Positions 50,880 through 59,029 of a stretch of 64,000 nt of DNA are shown here, one piece after another (the stretch's first letter is position 1; each line of letters starts with the position of its first letter). The translations under genes and the position numbers were made by a program. The notes below the pieces were generated by a model. It did not search any database, was not told the DNA's origin, and saw only the letters and a list, made by a program, of their open reading frames with translations. The DNA comes from Paenibacillus nuruki (GTDB lineage Bacteria; Bacillota; Bacilli; Paenibacillales; Paenibacillaceae): NCBI RefSeq assembly GCF_001721045.1, contig NZ_MDER01000044.1, forward strand, positions 28,067 to 92,066. Direction: 5' to 3'.

Positions 50880-50945
50880 CTGCGGTTTGTGGTAGCGAGC
50901 TATGCTTGAGTCAAGTGAACAATACAACTAAGGGGGATATACATC

Positions 50946-52232
50946 ATGTTTTGTTATCAATGTGAACAGACACCATCAGGTGGATGCAAAGTGATCGGGG
51001 TATGCGGAAAAAATGAGACAGTCGCCAGTCTACAAGATACGATCATTTTCGGGCTCAAAGGGGTTGCCGCTTATGCGACTCATGCTCGTCAATTGGGATA
51101 TACCCATCCAGAAGTCGATCGTATTACGCATGAAGCACTCTATTTGACGTTAACCAATTCGAACTTTAATGTACAAGAACATATCGATATGGCTTTACAA
51201 GTAGGACAAGCCACTCTTCATATTATGGATACACTCGATCAAGCCCATACGGACCGCTTTGGGATTCCTCAGCCAGTGACAGTAAGTTCGAATCAGGTGG
51301 AAGGGAAATGTATCGTGGTTACCGGTCATAATTTATTTGCTTTAGAAGCTCTATTACAACAGACTGAAGGATTGGGCATCAATATCTATACTCACTCTGA
51401 AATGTTGCCTGCTCATGGTTATCCTCATCTCAAAAAGTACACCCATCTTAAAGGCAATATCGGCAAAGCATGGTATGATCAGCGCCGTTTATTTGAGAAT
51501 TTTCCCGGAGCGATCTTAGCCACAACCAACTGTGTGATGCCGATCAAAGGCAGTTATGCACACCGCTTTTTCACTTATGGGGTAACAGGCTTAGAAGGGG
51601 TGACCAAGATAGAGACCGAAGACTTTAGCGAAGTAATCGCCAAAGCGCTATCTTTACCTGAAGCACATATGCAGTCTGATGCTGTTATGACGACAGGTTA
51701 TCATCATGCGAATGTACTTGGATTAGCCCCTGAGATTATCGAAGCTGTTCAAAGTAAAAAGATCCGTCATTTCTTCGTGATCGCAGGCTGTGATGCACCG
51801 GGTAAAGGTGGGGATTATTATCGGGAGCTGGCGACTTCTCTTCCACAAGACACCGTTATCTTAACTACTTCGTGTGGTAAATTCCGCTTTAATGATATCG
51901 ATTATGGCACTGTGCCGGGCACAGATATTCCACGCTATATGGACTTGGGACAATGTAACAACTCGGGCTCTACTGTCAAAATAGCTATGGCACTAGCCGA
52001 AGCGTTCGGTTGTACGATGGCGGAATTGCCTGTCAGTATTGTATTGTCGTGGTTTGAGCAAAAAGCAGTCGCTATTTTGCTAGGATTATTCAGTCTAGGG
52101 ATTCAAGATATTCGAATCGGGCCGAAGCCACCCGAATTTATTTCAGACGGTGTAATGGACGTTTTACAATCGACATTTGGATTGAAATTAATTGGCGATG
52201 CGGCCACCGATATGGCAGATATGCTTTCTTAA
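50946..52232 (+). CDS. hcp: Hybrid-cluster protein / hydroxylamine reductase, class III-like
   Basis: Cytoplasmic Fe-S protein of 428 residues that reduces hydroxylamine or NO in nitrosative defence. The N-terminal Cys3-x2-Cys6-x7-Cys14-x5-Cys20 set fits the proximal cluster of the anaerobe-type proteins. All hybrid-cluster ligands are visible: His128 (GHNL), Glu152, Cys196 (TTNCVMP), Cys282 (IAGCDAPG), Cys310 (TTSCGKF), Cys337 (LGQCNNS), Glu371 and Lys373 (FEQKA). It is about 110 residues shorter than the classical 540-residue form, the gap falling between the N-terminal cysteines and His128, which is the class III pattern. GGGGG precedes the ATG. An Fnr-type site lies upstream. Confidence 0.92.
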   Translation: MFCYQCEQTPSGGCKVIGVCGKNETVASLQDTIIFGLKGVAAYATHARQLGYTHPEVDRITHEALYLTLTNSNFNVQEHIDMALQVGQATLHIMDTLDQAHTDRFGIPQPVTVSSNQVEGKCIVVTGHNLFALEALLQQTEGLGINIYTHSEMLPAHGYPHLKKYTHLKGNIGKAWYDQRRLFENFPGAILATTNCVMPIKGSYAHRFFTYGVTGLEGVTKIETEDFSEVIAKALSLPEAHMQSDAVMTTGYHHANVLGLAPEIIEAVQSKKIRHFFVIAGCDAPGKGGDYYRELATSLPQDTVILTTSCGKFRFNDIDYGTVPGTDIPRYMDLGQCNNSGSTVKIAMALAEAFGCTMAELPVSIVLSWFEQKAVAILLGLFSLGIQDIRIGPKPPEFISDGVMDVLQSTFGLKLIGDAATDMADMLS

Positions 52233-53263
52233 TGTAAAGAAACCGCAAGCAGACAACCTACTTCTTGTTCTATCGTATAATAGTTGGTCATATAAAAGTG
52301 TTCTTCAAACCACTCTAGTACAGCAGGATGTTGTAATTCATGATATGTAGATTGCAGTCCAAGATCGCTTGCAGACGATGTACTTAATGAATCATCTGTA
52401 ATCGCGGAATGCACAACAATACGGTCTGTCAGACAAAGCCGTCCATGTGGCTTGAGTACCCGATGAATCTCAGTCAATGCAAGCAATTGCTGTTGTGGAT
52501 TCAAATGGTTAAAGGTAAAACTAGATACGACAAAATGGAAATGGTTATCTGGATAAGGGATGGCAAGCACATTACCTATTCGTGTCTCGATCATAGGGAA
52601 CTTGTTCTGGCACTGCTTCAACATTTCCTGCGATTGATCGACACCCGATAGATGAGCGCCTGAGGTTAATAATCGACCGGCAAGATTGCCTGTACCGATC
52701 CCTAGATCCAGTCCATGTTCACCTGAAGTCGCATGAATCAATTCTGCTGTATACGTTAGTGCTTGCTCATAATGCGGATAATCTTCGCTACGGGTCTGTA
52801 CGTCTTCATCATGCGTCTGAGCACGCTGATCGAAGTTCCATTGGTCTTGCCAGTTCTGACGCAATTCACGCAAATGTTTGGCTTGATCCGCCAGATGATA
52901 AATCTCTTGAATCGGCAAAGTCTGCTGAGTCTGTAATAAATCAATCATCTGCTCGGTCGTTTCAGCCATACGCTTCATTTCTAACCACTGTGTTGTCAGC
53001 AGAGAACGTTGTAGTTCCAGATAATAACGTAATCGCTGACTATCCGGTAATCCTTGTGGTTCTAACGCTTGCTTAATCTCTTTGATCGCCATACCTGCTT
53101 CACGAAGCGCTATAATCGTCTGCAAGCGCCAGATATCTTCTTCGACAAAGATACGATACTGATTGTGTTCACGCTGTACAGAAGGCAACAGACCGTTTTG
53201 TTCGTAAAAGCGGATCGTACGTGTCGAGATACCCAGACGTTTGGAAAGTTCATTGATTTTCAA
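52229..53263 (-). CDS. MerR-family regulator fused to a SAM-dependent methyltransferase
   Basis: The protein has 344 residues. A MerR winged helix opens it (KINELSKRLGISTRTIRFYEQNGL ... YRIFVEEDIWRLQTIIALRE), followed by a long coiled dimerisation helix to about residue 150. The C-terminal 200 residues are a class I methyltransferase: LDLGIGTGNLAGRLL (motif I), LSGVDQSQEML, VLAIPYPDNHFHFVVSSFTFN and EIHRVLKPHGRLCLTDR. The start is inferred as TTG at 53263, with AAAGGA ten bases upstream; the ATG at 53302 has none. The last four bases overlap the hcp stop (TTAA shared by both stop codons). Ligand and methyl acceptor are unknown. Confidence 0.87.
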   Translation of the reverse strand: MKINELSKRLGISTRTIRFYEQNGLLPSVQREHNQYRIFVEEDIWRLQTIIALREAGMAIKEIKQALEPQGLPDSQRLRYYLELQRSLLTTQWLEMKRMAETTEQMIDLLQTQQTLPIQEIYHLADQAKHLRELRQNWQDQWNFDQRAQTHDEDVQTRSEDYPHYEQALTYTAELIHATSGEHGLDLGIGTGNLAGRLLTSGAHLSGVDQSQEMLKQCQNKFPMIETRIGNVLAIPYPDNHFHFVVSSFTFNHLNPQQQLLALTEIHRVLKPHGRLCLTDRIVVHSAITDDSLSTSSASDLGLQSTYHELQHPAVLEWFEEHFYMTNYYTIEQEVGCLLAVSLH

Positions 53264-53324
53264 AAAATCATCGTCCTTTTGTGTGAAATTATATTCAATC
53301 ATATCATGAACGATCAGAAGAACA

Positions 53325-53777
53325 TCAACCGTATTTTTGCTGATGTTCTTTTTTCATGCGAATATAATCAGGATCGACTTTGGCTTCATCCCATTTTACT
53401 TTGAAAATACGAGCGGCTTCCGCTTTGATAGGATCGTCTGTATAAGGAAGGACTTCGCCGTTCTCATCATATTTACGACCGCCTTTGTGATTGGTATAAC
53501 GGCGTGCACGCGTATAACCCATTTGTAGAAATTTACGAGCCATATCCATCCCGATAAAATCTTCTTTTTCCTTATAGTCTAGAAACATCGCATAGATTTT
53601 CTCAGAAGATTCGGTAGCAATCTCTGGTGTTTTGAAGCGCCAGTGAGGTAAGATTTCGCCTTTATAAGGTTCAACCATTAACACACCTTGTTCCCCTTTA
53701 CCGACTCGATATAATTCGGGTTGTTGGCGTAGATCTAGCTTCGTATAGTCTAAGGTATAATCAAATTTTTCAGGCAT
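53325..53777 (-). CDS. DUF4385 family protein
   Basis: Soluble protein of 150 residues. FDYTLDYTKLDLRQQPELYR, VGKGEQGVLMVEPYKGEILP, HWRFKTPEIA, GMDMARKFLQMGYTRARRYT and NHKGGRKYD are the conserved blocks of DUF4385, found in bacteria and phages. Function unknown. AAAGGAG lies eight bases before the ATG. It is separated from the MerR fusion gene by about 60 bases on the same strand and may be co-transcribed with it. Confidence 0.88.
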   Translation of the reverse strand: MPEKFDYTLDYTKLDLRQQPELYRVGKGEQGVLMVEPYKGEILPHWRFKTPEIATESSEKIYAMFLDYKEKEDFIGMDMARKFLQMGYTRARRYTNHKGGRKYDENGEVLPYTDDPIKAEAARIFKVKWDEAKVDPDYIRMKKEHQQKYG

Positions 53778-53911
53778 ACTAAGAACTCCTTTGTATAGAT
53801 AAGTAACTCTCTATTACCCGATTTGTCGTTTTTTATGTCAGTTTGCAGTTAATATGTATTTACGAAAAGGATATCTTAAGACAGAATAAGATAAAAGGGG
53901 GATGTTGGATA

Positions 53912-54418
53912 ATGAGTTCATTGGTATGGAATATTGTAGTATCTGCTATGTTGTTACAAGGAGGAAGCCAATCTTATATCGCAGAAGGTCCAGCGATGCA
54001 ACCGAATATTTATGCAGAAGATCGTTTAACTGTAGTCAAAGCGACCGAAAAAGATATTGAGCGTGGAGATATTATTGTTTTTCAAACGCCTGAAAATGAA
54101 AAGACATTTGTTAAACGTGTTGTTGGATTACCTGGCGAAAAGATCAAAATCAAAGGGGATCAAGTGTATATTAACAACAAAGTCATTAAAGAGCCTTACA
54201 TACAAGCAGCTGTGAAAAAAGCAAAAGCAGAAGGATATGCATATAATATCACTGATTATAATGGTGGAAATAAGAAGATTCCCCAACATCAGTTTTTTGT
54301 ATTAGGAGATAATCGTTCTAATAGTATGGATAGTCGTATGTTTGGAACCATTTCGATCCAAAAAGTAAAAGGTGAAGTAACAGCGATTCAAGGGAAAAAG
54401 CTGAATTCTTCGAAGTAA
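53912..54418 (+). CDS. Signal peptidase I homolog lacking the catalytic serine
   Basis: Protein of 168 residues from the ATG at 53912, preceded by AAGGGGGA; the frame to 53843 has no ribosome site. It has the S26 boxes: a short N-terminal hydrophobic helix (LVWNIVVSAMLL), box B EGPAMQPN, box C RGDIIVF, box D FVKRVVGLPGE with Lys68, and box E GDNRSNSMDSRMFG. The catalytic Ser position in box B is Ala28 (codon GCG). Spacing to Lys68 is 40 residues, the same as Ser43-Lys83 in Bacillus SipS, so the alignment is secure. It is probably inactive as a peptidase, comparable to SpsA of Staphylococcus. Context gives no partner. Confidence 0.85.
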   Translation: MSSLVWNIVVSAMLLQGGSQSYIAEGPAMQPNIYAEDRLTVVKATEKDIERGDIIVFQTPENEKTFVKRVVGLPGEKIKIKGDQVYINNKVIKEPYIQAAVKKAKAEGYAYNITDYNGGNKKIPQHQFFVLGDNRSNSMDSRMFGTISIQKVKGEVTAIQGKKLNSSK

Positions 54419-54442
54419 TGCAGAGATAAATGATATCAAATA

Positions 54443-54487
54443 ACAAAAAGCAGATACTCTAGCAAAAGAGAATATCTGCTTTTTGTT
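54443..54487 (+). terminator. Terminator after the signal-peptidase homolog
   Basis: ACAAAAAGCAGATACTCT pairs with AGAGAATATCTGCTTTTTGT. Confidence 0.88.
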
Positions 54488-54528
54488 ATGCTGTATGCTT
54501 TTTGTTGTACTGAATTAGGATCGCAACA

Positions 54529-56031
54529 TTACGAATGATCACCCATAATATCTTTAATTTCATCTTTGAGTGCATCTGATTTGGTTCCGAAAATAACCTG
54601 TACAGCGCCTTGTCCTAGTCGCATCACACCTGCTGCTCCAAGCTTACGGAGTTCACTATCGTTGACTTGACGATCATCTTTGACGACCAGACGTAGACGA
54701 GTGATACAAGCATCAATACTCTCGATATTTGGAGAACCCCCTAGTTGATGCAACACTTGAGCCGCTTGACTATCATTAGCGCTAATCGTTGGCTGTGCAC
54801 TGATTGCCGCAGATGGTGTTAACGGATCAGAAGGTGTTTTTTGGAGATCCACTACAGCTTCGTCATCTTCACGACCCGGCGTTTTGAGATTGAATTTTAC
54901 GATCAAGAAGCGGAATAGAGCATAGTAAACGACTGCAAAAGCAAGTCCCACTGGGATCATAATCAGTGGATGCGTAGCTAATTTCATATTCACAAGGTAA
55001 TCGATTAGACCTGCTGAGAAACCGAATCCTAATTTAACATTCAATAGATACATTACCAGACCGGATAAGCCTGTCAAAATAGCATGTACCAGATACAACC
55101 CTGGTGCGACAAACATAAATGCAAATTCTAAAGGTTCTGTAATCCCTGTTAAAAAGGACGCTATCGCAGAACCGATAAAGATTGAAGCTACAGCTTTACG
55201 TTTTTCAGGACGAGCGGTATGAATAATCGCAAATGCCGCCGCTGGTAAAGCAAACATCATAATCGGGAAGAAGCCAGACATAAACATTCCTGCTGATGGA
55301 TCGCCTGCGAAAAAGCGTGTTAGATCGCCATGTACCACTTCACCAGCAGCATTGGTGTAATCACCAATTTGGAACCAAGCAATTGAATTCAATACATGAT
55401 GCAGTCCGATCGGAACGAGCAAGCGGTTCGCCATCCCGAATATAAAAGCACCAAGCCCGCCAAGCCCTACAACCCATGTACCAAAAATCGCAATCCCATC
55501 TTGAATAGGACTCCAGATCATACCGAACAATGTAGCAAGAATGATTGTAGTAAATGCAGTAATCATCGGAACAAAGCGTTTACCTGCAAAGAAACCTAAC
55601 CATTCAGGCAATTTGATATTGTAAAAGCGTTGGTATAGATATGCTGACCACAGTCCGACCAGTATCCCGCCGAGCACGCCCATATCTAATTTTACATCAT
55701 CAGCAATATAACCGAATATCGTAGGTACAATACTTAATATTTTGACTAAGATTAGATATGAAATGACTGCGGATAGCGCTGCTACTGCATCACGAGCAAT
55801 ACCGATCGCTACCCCAATCGCAAAGATCAAAGCCAGATTACCAAAGATCGCACCTGCGCCTGCTGTCAAGAATGGAGTAATATAATGATTAATAAATCCA
55901 CCGACTGTTGATCCTAACGGAATATCAGTCTCATAATTTAACAATCCCAACCCTTGTAAAATAGCTGCGGCAGGAAGTGTAGCGACTGGAAGCATTAAAG
56001 AACGTCCAATCTTCTGCAAAAATCCTAACAT
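54529..56031 (-). CDS. PTS transporter IIBC, N-acetylglucosamine/glucose type (NagP-like)
   Basis: The 500-residue protein has an N-terminal IIC domain of about ten helices ([20 protein letters not shown] ... [20 protein letters not shown] ... [15 protein letters not shown]). A linker beginning LKTPGRED and a C-terminal IIB domain with the phosphoryl-accepting Cys442 in [10 protein letters not shown] follow. There is no IIA domain. The LxTPGRED linker and GLHHVLN block are closest in memory to NagP/NagE, but glucose-type PtsG is related. It is transcribed after the GlcT-type antiterminator, 124 bases apart, with a stable hairpin between. AAGGGGGA precedes the ATG. Confidence 0.85.
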   Translation of the reverse strand: MLGFLQKIGRSLMLPVATLPAAAILQGLGLLNYETDIPLGSTVGGFINHYITPFLTAGAGAIFGNLALIFAIGVAIGIARDAVAALSAVISYLILVKILSIVPTIFGYIADDVKLDMGVLGGILVGLWSAYLYQRFYNIKLPEWLGFFAGKRFVPMITAFTTIILATLFGMIWSPIQDGIAIFGTWVVGLGGLGAFIFGMANRLLVPIGLHHVLNSIAWFQIGDYTNAAGEVVHGDLTRFFAGDPSAGMFMSGFFPIMMFALPAAAFAIIHTARPEKRKAVASIFIGSAIASFLTGITEPLEFAFMFVAPGLYLVHAILTGLSGLVMYLLNVKLGFGFSAGLIDYLVNMKLATHPLIMIPVGLAFAVVYYALFRFLIVKFNLKTPGREDDEAVVDLQKTPSDPLTPSAAISAQPTISANDSQAAQVLHQLGGSPNIESIDACITRLRLVVKDDRQVNDSELRKLGAAGVMRLGQGAVQVIFGTKSDALKDEIKDIMGDHS

Positions 56032-56079
56032 AGATAATCCCCCTTAAATAGATGTAATGAGTGTACTTTGTATACATCA

Positions 56080-56122
56080 TGCACAACCAAAATAGAAAGA
56101 AATTCTATATCTTGGCTGTGCA
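56080..56122 (-). other. Intercistronic stem-loop between the antiterminator and PTS genes
   Basis: TGCACAGCCAA pairs with TTGGTTGTGCA, with an inner ATAGAA/TTCTAT helix. It has no U-run on either strand, so it is not a terminator; mRNA processing or stability is possible. Confidence 0.5.
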
Positions 56123-56155
56123 AGATAGCTGATTATACGGTCTTGCAGATACGAA

Positions 56156-57016
56156 TTAGGGTTGATACGTTCGAAATAATCGGTATAAATGCATAGTCAA
56201 AAAGCAAACCTCATCTTCAGGTATTGAGACATTAAGCTCTTTCTCCATCACAACTTTCATTTGATTGGCTAGTATATATTCTTCGGCATACTGTTCTCGT
56301 ATCGGCTGAATCAACAGATTTTCAACCAGTGATCCTTGTACGATACGTTCTAATGAAAAGCGTAAGTGAATCATTAAGCGTACTTGATTCATACTGCCTT
56401 GCTGAAAGGTAATCTGTTTCTCTTGCTCGATCATCTTTTGCAATTTGCCGAGTAATGTAGACATTTTCACCAATTGTCCAACAGGCACATGACTGACAGC
56501 TGAATGAATATGATACGTTAGAAACCCTGCTTCATCTTCAGGAATCGTAATATCAAAAGCACTACAGATCATCTGCAACGCTTGTAAAGCAACTTCATAT
56601 TCTTGCGGAAAACAGACTTGAGTCTCATACAGAAAAGGATTCGTAATCTCCATATGGTGGCGTATCCGATAGACAGTGAACTGGATATGGCTCGGTAATG
56701 CCAAATAGATTTTGTTATGAAGCGTTTTGTTGAACCGCTTTTCGATCATTTGAATAATCTGATCCGAGACTTCCATCGCTTTATGATCAATATCTTCAAA
56801 AAAGCTAGGATGATTCATCAGTTGTTCACGATCTTCCAACCGAAATCGCTTTTCGATGCGATCATCGTCAGTGGAAAGGGTCGTTAGATTTTTAGCGGCA
56901 AAGCCCAGTCCTTTACCGAGCAAAACATATTCTATATCTGTTGTTTCATCAAAAGCCATCACGATGTTATTGCCAACTACCCTCTGCACAGATAGCCATA
57001 TACTCTCTTTACTCAT
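56156..57016 (-). CDS. BglG/GlcT-family transcription antiterminator
   Basis: RNA-binding antiterminator of 286 residues. The CAT domain (about residues 1-58, SVQRVVGNNIVMAFDETTDI, VLLGKGLGFA) binds the RAT hairpin. Two PRD domains (about 65-170 and 175-286) follow; PRD1 has conserved His-type sites (LPSHIQF, MEITNPF, EAGFLTYHIHSAV) and PRD2 has MIHLRFSLERI and DEVCFLTMHLYRL. PTS phosphorylation of PRD histidines would control it. AAAGGGGG lies eight bases before the ATG. Its own leader carries a GlcT-like RAT overlapping a terminator, so it is probably autoregulated, and the PTS gene follows in the same transcript. Confidence 0.9.
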   Translation of the reverse strand: MSKESIWLSVQRVVGNNIVMAFDETTDIEYVLLGKGLGFAAKNLTTLSTDDDRIEKRFRLEDREQLMNHPSFFEDIDHKAMEVSDQIIQMIEKRFNKTLHNKIYLALPSHIQFTVYRIRHHMEITNPFLYETQVCFPQEYEVALQALQMICSAFDITIPEDEAGFLTYHIHSAVSHVPVGQLVKMSTLLGKLQKMIEQEKQITFQQGSMNQVRLMIHLRFSLERIVQGSLVENLLIQPIREQYAEEYILANQMKVVMEKELNVSIPEDEVCFLTMHLYRLFRTYQP

Positions 57017-57079
57017 AGATGAAGCCCCCTTTAAATCCCGCTACGCTTATAGATTCAATCCAGCAAATAATGAATACGC

Positions 57080-57150
57080 AAAAAAGAGCCAAGTCACGAA
57101 TAATAAACGTGTAGAATGGTCTACAGCATCTGATATTCGTTGCTTGGCTC
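57080..57150 (-). terminator. Leader terminator (attenuator) of the GlcT-type gene
   Basis: On the minus strand GAGCCAAGCAACGAATA pairs with TATTCGTGACTTGGCTC, with an inner GTAGA/TCTAC stem, and is followed by T6. It lies between the predicted promoter and the start codon and its 5' arm overlaps the RAT. Confidence 0.8.
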
Positions 57151-57174
57151 ATGCCCATAATATGGTAACACGCC
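57146..57174 (-). promoter_or_regulatory. RAT (ribonucleic antiterminator) of GlcT type
   Basis: Minus strand: GCGTGTTACCATATTATGGG followed by CATGAGCC. The GTGTTAC ... GGGCATGAG ends match the remembered Bacillus ptsG RAT recognised by GlcT. It shares GAGCC with the terminator 5' arm, so the two structures exclude each other. Confidence 0.7.
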
Positions 57175-57211
57175 GATAGATTTTAAAGTTTTGAATGCGA
57201 TTTCATCATGT

Positions 57212-57240
57212 AGCATATAACGATCGCAAATGATCGTCAA
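57212..57240 (-). promoter_or_regulatory. Predicted sigma-A promoter of the GlcT-type operon
   Basis: Minus strand TTGACG (57240-57235), a 17-base spacer and TATGCT (57217-57212); transcription would start near 57205, just before the RAT. Confidence 0.65.
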
Positions 57241-57453
57241 GGTTATATTTTACGGAAAATCTCGAATATTTTCCAAAAGTACAGGATTATTCAATAAAAT
57301 AAAGTTTATTCATCATATTTTGCATAAAAACCTTAAAAATGCCCGAATTTTGAAGAATAGGGGTTGAAATTTCTTCTATAATCAATTACAGTAGTAGACG
57401 TTGTTATATGTTCGTAAGCTTTACCCTAACTAAATAAAATTCATTGATGTATA
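57241..57453. other. Spacer between the glcT-type promoter and the pbuE riboswitch
   Basis: AT-rich stretch that must hold the pbuE promoter. TATAAT occurs at 57377-57382, but the best -35-like sequences are at the wrong spacing, so no promoter is called. Confidence 0.4.
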
Positions 57454-57454
57454 A

Positions 57455-57515
57455 TGTATAACCTCAATAATATGGTTTGAGGGTCTCTACCAGGAACCGA
57501 ACAATCCTGATTACA
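57455..57515 (+). promoter_or_regulatory. Adenine riboswitch aptamer (purine class, pbuE type)
   Basis: The P2 stem is CCTCAA/TTTGAGG with loop TAATATGG. The core TCTACC is followed by the P3 stem CAGGA/TCCTG with loop ACCGAACAA, which keeps the CC that kisses the loop-2 GG. GATTAC has T at the specificity position, which pairs with adenine and not guanine. P1 is TGTA/TACA. The sequence is strikingly close to the Bacillus pbuE leader as I remember it. It controls the PbuE efflux gene downstream. Confidence 0.92.
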
Positions 57516-57563
57516 AAATTAAGTGTGCTCGTCGCACCCATCTTTTGTAGTCAGGATTTTTTT
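57504..57563 (+). terminator. Riboswitch expression-platform terminator
   Basis: ATCCTGATTACAAAA pairs with TTTTGTAGTCAGGAT and is followed by T7. Its 5' arm overlaps P3 and P1 of the aptamer, so adenine binding should block the terminator and turn the gene on. Confidence 0.9.
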
Positions 57564-57650
57564 GCGTCTTTACGAGTATAAACTTCTACGGACTATGATG
57601 GAATAGACGCAAGTCACTTGCTGACATCAAGAACAAAGGAGAAGATAGAT

Positions 57651-58829
57651 ATGAATTTCAAAGTATTAATATTGACGATTGCTACATTTACGGTCGGTCT
57701 GATTGAATTGATTATCGGTGGTGTATTGCCACAGATCGCATCCGACTTGAATGTATCTGTAAGTACAGCAGGGCAATTGATTATGATCTATGCCTTGGTC
57801 TACGCCATCTCTGGCCCAACACTACTTGCAGTAACGGCTAAGGTGGAACGGAAAAAGTTATACCTATGGTCGATGCTTATCTTTACACTGGGTAGTCTGG
57901 TTGCGTTCTGGAGCCCAACGTATGGTATCTTATTCTTATCTCGTATTATCACAGCGGCAAGTGGTTCGCTGATTGTAACATTATCACTGACGATTGCTGT
58001 CAAAATCGTAGCTCCAGAATATCGGGCACGCGTAATCGGTATTATTTCGATGGGTATCAGTTCTTCCATCGTACTTGGATTGCCTTTCGGCGTATTAGCG
58101 GAAGAAGCATTCGGCTGGCGTGTATTGTTCCTTGCGATTGCTGTATTGACACTGGTTGCTATGGTGGTTGTACATCTATTTATGGATCATGTTCCTTTAG
58201 AAAAGATGCAGACATTGAAGCAACAACTGGCTTCACTTAAAGATATCAAAATTATTAGTGCTCATCTAGTAACGATGCTTACTTTAGCAGGGCATTATAC
58301 ATTATATGCATACCTTACGCCTTTCCTTGAAACCATGATGGGTCTAAATTCCAACTGGATCAGTATCGTATACTTCGTATTCGGTCTTGCAGCAGTAAGT
58401 GGCGGGATGATCGGTGGAGCATTATCAGATCGTCTAGGTAGTAAAAAGAGTATTTTGCTAGTAGTAAGTGTGTTCGCTGTTATTATGTTCACTTTGCCGA
58501 TGGCTAGTCAGTACGTTTATATATTCCCAATTGCACTATTTATCTGGGGTGCACTAAGCTGGGCGCTTGCTCCGGCTCAACAAAGTTATTTGATCCAATA
58601 TGCACCGGAATCTTCGGATATCCAACAAAGCTTTAACTTCTCAGCATTGCAAATTGGTATTGCTGTAGGTTCTGCTATGGGCGGTGTATTGATCAAAAAT
58701 ACAGGCAATATCGCTATTAATGCTTGGGTAGGTGGCGGAATTATCGTGGTTGCTTTTGGAATCGCCTTGTTCTACTTATTGTCCAAACCTGTAAGATCTC
58801 GTAATGTAGCGAATACGATTACTCGCTAA
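57651..58829 (+). CDS. pbuE: Purine base efflux pump PbuE (MFS)
   Basis: Major facilitator protein of 392 residues with twelve helices. It matches Bacillus PbuE at many points: MNFKVLILTIATFTVGLIEL, IGGVLPQIASDLNVSVSTAG, KIVAPEYRARVIGIISMG, LVTMLTLAGHYTLYAYLTPF and LAPAQQSYLIQYAPESSDIQ. PbuE exports adenine, hypoxanthine and related bases. The ATG at 57651 has AAAGGAG nine bases upstream; the extension to 57618 has no ribosome site. The adenine riboswitch and its terminator lie in the 5' leader, which supports the assignment independently. A terminator follows. Confidence 0.96.
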   Translation: MNFKVLILTIATFTVGLIELIIGGVLPQIASDLNVSVSTAGQLIMIYALVYAISGPTLLAVTAKVERKKLYLWSMLIFTLGSLVAFWSPTYGILFLSRIITAASGSLIVTLSLTIAVKIVAPEYRARVIGIISMGISSSIVLGLPFGVLAEEAFGWRVLFLAIAVLTLVAMVVVHLFMDHVPLEKMQTLKQQLASLKDIKIISAHLVTMLTLAGHYTLYAYLTPFLETMMGLNSNWISIVYFVFGLAAVSGGMIGGALSDRLGSKKSILLVVSVFAVIMFTLPMASQYVYIFPIALFIWGALSWALAPAQQSYLIQYAPESSDIQQSFNFSALQIGIAVGSAMGGVLIKNTGNIAINAWVGGGIIVVAFGIALFYLLSKPVRSRNVANTITR

Positions 58830-58868
58830 AATAAATATCACTATGTATGGTTTTAATATAGGGTGAAT

Positions 58869-58918
58869 TAAAAAACACCGATATGATCTGCGTCTAAGAT
58901 CTTATCGGTGTTTTTTTG
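58869..58918 (+). terminator. Terminator after pbuE
   Basis: AAAAACACCGATATGATC pairs with GATCTTATCGGTGTTTTT, followed by extra Ts. Confidence 0.85.
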
Positions 58919-59029
58919 ATTAGTACAGATAATAAACAACTGCTATCTTGATGCAAAAATACAGTGACATGGACTATAGATCATGCTATCTTAGCAATGA
59001 AAAACCAATACATATCAGAGGAGACAATG

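Noticed and set aside
57450..57455. TATAAT as the -10 of pbuE
   Set aside because: It would start transcription inside the aptamer, destroying the riboswitch; it is part of the leader sequence.
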